Assembly: GCA_017473865.1 (NCBI GenBank)
Contig: JAFUJB010000012.1
Span: forward strand, 17,807-81,806
Length of the DNA stretch: 64,000 nt
Direction: 5' to 3'
From: Clostridia bacterium
Lineage (GTDB): Bacteria; Bacillota; Clostridia; Oscillospirales; CAG-272
Shown here: one piece after another, positions 58,897-64,000 of the stretch
Layout of the letters: every line of letters begins with the position of its first letter
Position numbering within the stretch: the first letter of the stretch is position 1
Made by a program: the position numbers and the translations under genes
Notes under the pieces: generated by a model
Told to the model about the DNA's origin: nothing
Seen by the model: the letters and a program-made list of their open reading frames with translations, nothing else
Database searches by the model: none

Positions 58897-60078
58897 ATGA
58901 GTAAAAAGGCAGTAATGTACGGCGGCGGTAACATCGGACGCGGATTTATCGCTCAGCTTTTCAACCTTTCCGGATATGAAGTAGTGTTTATTGACGTTGT
59001 CGACGCGTTGGTAGAAAAGGTTAACAACGACAAAGAATATCCAATCTACATTACAAACGGGGACACTTACGATAAATATACCGTTACAAACGTCAGAGCC
59101 GTAAACGGCAAGGACGAAGCCGCTGTTGCTGAAGAAATTGCAACGGCAGACGTAATGGCTACCGCTGTAGGCGTAAACATTCTCAAGTTTATCGCAAAAC
59201 CCTTGGCAGCAGGTATTGAAAAGAGAGCTTCCATTAACGGAAAGCCCCTCAATATCATTATTTGCGAAAACAAGATTGACGCGGACAAGTATCTTCGTTC
59301 CCTCGTAAACGAACACCTCACCGAAAACGGCAAAAAGTATTTTGAAAATGAAGTAGGTCTCGTTGAAGCTTCCATCGGCAGAATGGTTCCCGCAACTCCC
59401 GAAAATATTAAAGCTGAAAACTTCCTTGCAGTATGTGTTGAACCCTATTGCACACTTCCCGTTGACAAAAACGGCTTTAAGGGCGAAATCCCCGATATAA
59501 AGAATATGGAACCCTTTGCTCCCTTTGAATTTTTCATTCAGCGTAAGCTCTTTATGCACAATATGAGCCACGCGGTTACAGCATACCTCGGAAATCTCTG
59601 CGGCTATGAATATATCTGGGAAGCAATTGCTGACGCAAGAATCAGATACGTTGCTCTCAGAGCCCTTCTTGAATCGTCTCTTGCTATGCACAAGGAACAC
59701 GGCGTTGACATTGCAGACCTTCTCGCTCATTGCTATGACCTTCTTGAGCGTTTCACAAACAAGCTCCTTGGCGATACAATCGCAAGAGTTGGCAGAGATA
59801 CGCAGAGAAAGCTCAACAAGGAAGACAGAATTGTCGGTGCTATTAACCTTTGCAAAAAAATGGGCACAACACCTAAGTACCTCTACGTTGCTGTTGCTGC
59901 AGGTCTCCACTTTGCTCCCGAAGGCGATGATTCATCCATTGAAATCGCAAACTACACAAAGGAAAACGGCGTAAAGGCTGCTTTGGCAAAATATTGCGAA
60001 ATTACTGACGAAGAAGCTGTAAAGGCTATCGAAGGCTACTACGAAGATCTTAAAAACGGCATCGACTGCATCAAATAA
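58897..60078 (+). CDS. Mannitol-1-phosphate 5-dehydrogenase family protein
   Basis: 393 residues. The Rossmann motif GGGNIGRGFIAQLF is near residues 10-23, VVFIDVVDALVEKVN follows, then the family segment QRKLFMHNMSHAVTAYLGNL with the catalytic lysine region, and a helical C-terminal domain. It should interconvert a hexitol phosphate and a ketose phosphate with NAD(H). The mannitol PTS genes that usually accompany mtlD are absent, so the exact substrate is open. ATG at 58897 is chosen over GTG 58888 because GGAGTG lies at the right distance. Confidence 0.87.
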   Translation: MSKKAVMYGGGNIGRGFIAQLFNLSGYEVVFIDVVDALVEKVNNDKEYPIYITNGDTYDKYTVTNVRAVNGKDEAAVAEEIATADVMATAVGVNILKFIAKPLAAGIEKRASINGKPLNIIICENKIDADKYLRSLVNEHLTENGKKYFENEVGLVEASIGRMVPATPENIKAENFLAVCVEPYCTLPVDKNGFKGEIPDIKNMEPFAPFEFFIQRKLFMHNMSHAVTAYLGNLCGYEYIWEAIADARIRYVALRALLESSLAMHKEHGVDIADLLAHCYDLLERFTNKLLGDTIARVGRDTQRKLNKEDRIVGAINLCKKMGTTPKYLYVAVAAGLHFAPEGDDSSIEIANYTKENGVKAALAKYCEITDEEAVKAIEGYYEDLKNGIDCIK

Positions 60079-60091
60079 GTTATAACAATAT

Positions 60092-60769
60092 ATGAAAAGA
60101 ACAAAACTCATTGACCGCAAACTACCCGGCTACACACGAGGCGAAGAAATATTCAATATGGTTTCGCATATTGTAGGCGGCGGGTTTGGCGTAATTGCCT
60201 TTGTTACCTGTGTAATAAAAGCTTTTTTACACAGCAACGCATACGGCATTGTCGGTGCATTTATCTACGGTATATCAATGATCTTGCTGTATACTATGTC
60301 AAGCGTTTATCACGGGCTGAAAAACGATATGGCAAAAAAAGTATTTCAGGTTATTGACCACTGTACGATATTTATTCTTATTGCCGGAACGTATACACCT
60401 ATAGTACTCGTTTCAATCCGCGAAGCAAACGCCTTGCTTGGTTGGGGAATATTTGGAATTGTGTGGGGGGTATCAGCCCTCGGAATTACACTTAATGCTA
60501 TCGATTTGAAAAAATACGCTGTTTTTTCGATGATATGCTATATAGGTCTCGGCTGGTGTATAGTCCTAGGCGGAAAGACAGCACTACAAGCTATTCCCTT
60601 TCCTGCTATGATGTTTATTCTTGCAGGAGGTATTGCTTATACCATAGGCGCCGTATTCTACGGCGTCGCCGCAAAGAAGAAATGGAAATTTGTCCATTCT
60701 GTTTTTCACCTGTTCGTCGTTCTGGGCAGTATATTACAGTATTTCGGCATTATAATTTATATTCTATAA
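60092..60769 (+). CDS. Hemolysin III / TrhA family membrane protein
   Basis: 225 residues, seven transmembrane helices of the PAQR superfamily. The metal-site residues are in SSVYHGL, DHCTIFILIAGTYTP and HSVFHLFVVLGS. Despite the name, members mainly affect membrane fluidity or energetics rather than lysis. It begins 13 bp after the dehydrogenase gene without a clear ribosome site, so translation is probably coupled to it. Confidence 0.93.
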   Translation: MKRTKLIDRKLPGYTRGEEIFNMVSHIVGGGFGVIAFVTCVIKAFLHSNAYGIVGAFIYGISMILLYTMSSVYHGLKNDMAKKVFQVIDHCTIFILIAGTYTPIVLVSIREANALLGWGIFGIVWGVSALGITLNAIDLKKYAVFSMICYIGLGWCIVLGGKTALQAIPFPAMMFILAGGIAYTIGAVFYGVAAKKKWKFVHSVFHLFVVLGSILQYFGIIIYIL

Positions 60770-60803
60770 AAAATATCGTGGAAATTTCTCCGCGATATTT
60801 TAT
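60768..60803 (+). terminator. Hairpin between the hemolysin III-type and serine hydrolase genes
   Basis: AAAATATCGTGGA / TCCGCGATATTTT, one wobble pair, followed by ATT rather than a T run; partial terminator at best. Confidence 0.6.
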
Positions 60804-60817
60804 TAAAGAGGTTTGTT

Positions 60818-62290
60818 ATGTTTGAAAAAGTTACCCCAGAGAGCGTGGGAATTCGCTCAAAAGATATTATTGAATATATAAACTACCTGACCAATAGAGG
60901 AGTTTCCGTCCACGATCTTTTGCTTATAAAAGGCGAGAAGATATACGGTGAATTCTATTGGGCACCTTTTCACAAAGACTTTCTCCACAGACAGTATTCT
61001 CAGACAAAAAGCTTTGTTTCTATCGCTATAGGTCTGCTTGAAGAAGAGGGCAAGCTCTCTCTTGACGACAAAATATATACGTACTTCCCCGATAAAATTA
61101 CAAGTGATATTCCTAACGAGCTTAAAGAACAGACTGTCAGAGATATGCTTATGATGGAAACGTCAATTAAATCTCCGAACTGGTTTGCCGCAAACGTTAC
61201 CGACAGAACCGCACATTATCTGAACAGTCCGTCGAAAAATTACAGTTCGGGTATGCTTTGGGAATACGACAGCCCCGGCTCGCAAGTGTTATGCGCCCTT
61301 GTAGAAAAAGTTTCGGAAATGTCCCTTCTTGATTATTTAAAACAAAAACTGTTTGACAAAATGGATTGTTTTAAAAACGCAATGATACTGAAGACTCCTA
61401 CCGGTGATTCCTGGGGAGATTCAGCACTGCTTTGTACTGCACGAGATATGGCAAGCTTTGGCAGATTCGTTATGAACTACGGCGTATGGAACAACGAGCG
61501 CTTGATGAATGAGCAATATCTTAAAACAGCCACCTCGCCTTTGGTATCAAACAGACTTAATTCGTTCTACGACCCGTTTTTTAACGGATACGGATATCAA
61601 ATATGGTGTACAGAACAAAACGGCTTTGCGTTTAACGGTATGGGCGGACAGTTTACCATTTGTTTACCAGAAAAGAATCTTATTATGGTTATGAACGGCG
61701 ATAATCAAGGCTATTCTTCGGCGTACTCTATTGTTATAAATGGTTATTTTGACTACATAGTAAACAGAGCTTCGGAAAAAGCTCTTGACAGTAATGACGA
61801 CGATTATTCTAAACTTGAAGAACTAAAAAACACTCTTAAACTTGCGTCAGTCCAGGGAGAAAAGTCAAGCAAAACGTTTGAAAACGTAAACGGAAATGAA
61901 TATAAATGCGACAAAAATCCTATGGAAATAGAATCGTTTTCGCTTAATATGGACGAAAACAAAGGTGTTTTTGCGTATAAAAACGCTCAAGGACACAAGG
62001 AAATTAAATTTGGAATAAATGAAAACATATTCGGAAAGTTCCCGCAATACAACTATTCGAATATGGTCGGAAACCGCCCCGGCGAAAACGGATATTTGTA
62101 TGATTGTGCGGCATCGGGCGCCTGGATGGACGACAACAAATTTATGCTTCGCGTCCAGATAATTGACAAATATTTCGGCAACCTCTTCGTCATCTTTGCA
62201 TTTAAAGATAATAAAGCAGCAGTAAAAATGATCAAGAACGCCGAGGGATTTTTACAAGAATACGATGGAATTATGACAGCAGAACAATAA
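60818..62290 (+). CDS. Serine hydrolase, beta-lactamase class C / penicillin-binding-like fold
   Basis: 490 residues. The SxxK motif is SQTK (Ser 61, Lys 64) in RQYSQTKSFVSIAIGLLEEEGKLSLDDKI. The second motif YDS is near residue 151 in LWEYDSPGSQVL (usual YxN/S). NGMGGQFTICLPEKNLIMVM supplies the third (HxG-like) position. A C-terminal beta-rich extension of about 120 residues follows. No signal peptide is present, so it acts in the cytosol, most likely as an esterase or amide hydrolase rather than a beta-lactamase. Confidence 0.88.
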   Translation: MFEKVTPESVGIRSKDIIEYINYLTNRGVSVHDLLLIKGEKIYGEFYWAPFHKDFLHRQYSQTKSFVSIAIGLLEEEGKLSLDDKIYTYFPDKITSDIPNELKEQTVRDMLMMETSIKSPNWFAANVTDRTAHYLNSPSKNYSSGMLWEYDSPGSQVLCALVEKVSEMSLLDYLKQKLFDKMDCFKNAMILKTPTGDSWGDSALLCTARDMASFGRFVMNYGVWNNERLMNEQYLKTATSPLVSNRLNSFYDPFFNGYGYQIWCTEQNGFAFNGMGGQFTICLPEKNLIMVMNGDNQGYSSAYSIVINGYFDYIVNRASEKALDSNDDDYSKLEELKNTLKLASVQGEKSSKTFENVNGNEYKCDKNPMEIESFSLNMDENKGVFAYKNAQGHKEIKFGINENIFGKFPQYNYSNMVGNRPGENGYLYDCAASGAWMDDNKFMLRVQIIDKYFGNLFVIFAFKDNKAAVKMIKNAEGFLQEYDGIMTAEQ

Positions 62291-62292
62291 TG

Positions 62293-62371
62293 AGTATATA
62301 TGGGCAAAGCCAATATATAGACACCTGCTTACGAATACAAAAAGTGATGGCTTTTGCCATCACTTTTTTAG
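62293..62371 (+). terminator. Two hairpins after the serine hydrolase gene
   Basis: TATATATGGGC...GCCAATATATA at 62293-62319, then AAAAAGTGATGGC / GCCATCACTTTTTT at 62339-62369 with a clear T run. The rest of 62372-62599 is A/T-rich with hairpins at 62483-62507 (CTATTATTTTT) and 62535-62584 (ATAAAGCAG/CTGCTTTAT plus T5), and no gene. Confidence 0.8.
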
Positions 62372-62599
62372 TCCTAAAAAACACAATTTGGTATAAAAAT
62401 CTATGAGCATTGATCACACACTTTATTATAAAAAAACATCAAATCTGATATGTTGTTTTTGTGTTAGCACAGACAATAGAAACTATTATTTTTGAAAAAA
62501 ATAATAGAAACATACTCCATTTGGCGTACCTGCAATAAAGCAGTTTTTTACTTATGAAGAGTAAAGCACTGCTTTATCTTTTTAACAACTAATTGATAA

Positions 62600-62627
62600 T
62601 TGAATAATCAAAAAAATATGCTATAAT
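62600..62627 (+). promoter_or_regulatory. Promoter of the second XRE-TPR gene
   Basis: TTGAAT at 62600-62605, 16-bp spacer, TATAAT at 62622-62627 with an extended TGC. Confidence 0.65.
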
Positions 62628-62667
62628 AAAATCGTAAGCTTACAAAATTCATTTTTGGAGGTACGAT

Positions 62668-63774
62668 ATGAACATTAAAATAGGTGCGATCATTAAAAAA
62701 CTTCGCGCAGAAAATAATATTACACAAGACGTTCTTGCCACAGCGATTGGCGTAACACCACAAGCCATATCTCGTTGGGAAGCTGAAGGGGGCTATCCTG
62801 ATATTGAACTTCTTCCTGCGCTTGCTGATTTCTTTTCTGTCAGTACAGACGAACTCTTGGGATATAAGCTATCGGAGAGAGAGGAGTTGCTTGCAAACAT
62901 AAAGAAGGAGTTATGCCGACTTGCAGAAGTAGGAACACATCAAGAAAGGCTTTGCTTTGCACGCGCATCATTTGTGAAATTTCCAAACGACGCAAAAATC
63001 AAAGTTTATCTTGCAGCTTGTTTGTCGGACGAATGGAACAATACTCATGAAGAAGCGCTTCATCGAGAAGCAGAAACACTCTGTTTATCTGTTGTTGACG
63101 AATGTCGTGATGAAGATATCCGATATGAAGCAATTTGCACGTTGGGTACTATATATACAGACTCAGAAAACTCTGAAAAAGCCAAAACTATTTTAAATCT
63201 CCTTTCACCTATGAAATATTGCCGCGAATTCGTCCTTGCGTGCGGAGTTGGAGATGATAACACAGAAATATATATACAAGATGAGATCGACAAATTGGCT
63301 GATGGTTTAGGAACCTCAATTACAAACTACGCGATAGATGAATCCATACCAAACGATCCATCTACGTGGGATAACAAGATTGAGATGCTCGCCCTTTCCA
63401 ATCAACTGTATAAAATGATATATGGAGATAACCTTATGTTTTATCATGTTAGACTCTCCCGAAATTATTGGTTAATTTCCACGTATCAGATATCGCAGGG
63501 TAAAAAGGATGACGCGCTTCAATCGCTTGAAAAAATGTGCTATCACGCGATTGAATACGATAAAGCATATATCAATGATCACGGTAAATTTTACACATCA
63601 ATTTTTACCGATAAGTTAATTTATCCTGAACCCAACAAAGATTTTCATGAACTTACGGAACACACCGATTGCTATCATATGCTTAACAGATTGCAAAACA
63701 AACGATACGATTGCATCCGTCAGAACCCTCGTTTTATTTCAATAGTCGAGAAATTGAATCAGTATGCGAAATGA
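62668..63774 (+). CDS. XRE-family regulator with TPR-like C-terminal domain
   Basis: 368 residues, paralogue of the gene at 44983. HTH at about 5-60 (IKKLRAENNITQDVLATAIGVTPQAISRWEAEGGYPDI), then helical repeats (RASFVKFPNDAKIKVYLAACLSDEW, EAICTLGTIYTDSENSEKAKTILNLL, SQGKKDDALQSLEKMCYHA). The final helix block KRYDCIRQNPRFISIVEKL matches EYDIVRESNIFKKLSKEL of the paralogue. GGAGG lies 6 nt before the ATG. It is not followed by a membrane/MutS-like pair: a terminator and the 5S gene come next. Confidence 0.88.
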   Translation: MNIKIGAIIKKLRAENNITQDVLATAIGVTPQAISRWEAEGGYPDIELLPALADFFSVSTDELLGYKLSEREELLANIKKELCRLAEVGTHQERLCFARASFVKFPNDAKIKVYLAACLSDEWNNTHEEALHREAETLCLSVVDECRDEDIRYEAICTLGTIYTDSENSEKAKTILNLLSPMKYCREFVLACGVGDDNTEIYIQDEIDKLADGLGTSITNYAIDESIPNDPSTWDNKIEMLALSNQLYKMIYGDNLMFYHVRLSRNYWLISTYQISQGKKDDALQSLEKMCYHAIEYDKAYINDHGKFYTSIFTDKLIYPEPNKDFHELTEHTDCYHMLNRLQNKRYDCIRQNPRFISIVEKLNQYAK

Positions 63775-63783
63775 GTTATCATC

Positions 63784-63808
63784 GCCCCCAGTAAAACTGG
63801 GGGCTTTC
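63784..63808 (+). terminator. Terminator of the second XRE-TPR gene
   Basis: GCCCCCAGT / ACTGGGGGC with an AAA loop, then TTTC. Confidence 0.8.
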
Positions 63809-63829
63809 TACACCTAAAGGCACCAATAG

Positions 63830-63863
63830 AAAAAGAACACATCAGAAATGATGTGTTCTTTTT
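63830..63863. terminator. Terminator of the rRNA operon
   Basis: AAAAAGAACACATCA / TGATGTGTTCTTTTT, 15-bp perfect arms, directly after the 5S gene on the minus strand. Confidence 0.9.
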
Positions 63864-63865
63864 GT

Positions 63866-63981
<116 letters not shown>

Positions 63982-64000
63982 TTTTGTGGTGCACCTTCAG

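Noticed and set aside
60818-62290. Beta-lactamase (antibiotic resistance)
   Set aside because: The SxxK fold is there but no signal peptide and an altered second motif; general serine hydrolase is more likely.

Overview
The window is 64 kb of a low-GC Gram-positive chromosome, most likely an anaerobic gut-type clostridium (class Clostridia, Oscillospirales-like). The evidence is a sigma-G gene, a SCIFF peptide with its radical SAM maturase, a cohesin/dockerin pair, ECF-type vitamin transporters, a PPi-type phosphofructokinase, TrmK, a zinc-type L28 and strong AGGAGG ribosome sites. Sigma-A promoters of the form TTGACA-17-TATAAT can be read directly before many genes. Most of the window is ordinary housekeeping chromosome; there is no prophage and no CRISPR array.

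Layout. 1-5.6 kb: end of a Gfo/Idh/MocA oxidoreductase, rarA, sigG, a secreted C39-like protein and an unknown membrane-anchored protein. 5.6-11.2 kb (minus): a TerB-domain protein, a DUF2791 P-loop ATPase and alaS in one tight transcription unit. 11.3-17.1 kb (minus): DUF6873-type protein, rpmB, EamA transporter, C_GCAxxG_C_C protein, small membrane protein, prfB, Nif3, trmK, DUF1858. 17.4-20.9 kb: a large BspA-type leucine-rich surface protein. 21-28 kb: HIT protein, histidine phosphatase, thiT under a TPP riboswitch, tsf, rpsB, HAD phosphatase, coaX with an ECF S component. 28-31.7 kb: a membrane-anchored cohesin protein and a dockerin-bearing peptidoglycan glucosaminidase. 31.9-41.2 kb: Asn/Gln-rich microprotein, cyclophilin lipoprotein, deoC, two membrane proteins, NERD-like protein, ACP, NfeD/SPFH pair, an unassigned structured RNA, DUF1292, AI-2E family permease, LMW-PTP, lipoprotein. 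41.4-43.3 kb: tRNA-His, tRNA-Arg, pepD.

43.5-50.6 kb is the most accessory-looking part. It holds an ECF sigma/anti-sigma pair, an XRE-TPR regulator overlapping a membrane protein and a MutS-family ATPase, a probably frameshifted small gene, two paralogous XRE regulators, and two 188-189 bp tandem repeats, each carrying the 3' end of the adjacent tRNA-Glu. 50.7-53 kb: SCIFF precursor, its maturase and a membrane protein. 53-64 kb: Orn/Lys/Arg decarboxylase-type enzyme, PPi-PFK, serC-serA, a second ACP, mannitol-1-phosphate dehydrogenase family, hemolysin III family, a serine hydrolase, another XRE-TPR regulator, and 5S rRNA at the right edge.

Links between genes: rpsB-tsf and prfB/rpmB/alaS serve translation; coaX sits with a probable pantothenate S component; serC-serA make serine; the cohesin and dockerin proteins probably bind each other at the cell surface. 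Best candidates for something undescribed are the XRE-TPR/membrane/MutS-like operon, the TerB-DUF2791 pair joined to alaS, the Gly37 SCIFF variant, the cohesin-tethered wall hydrolase and the tRNA-Glu tandem repeats.
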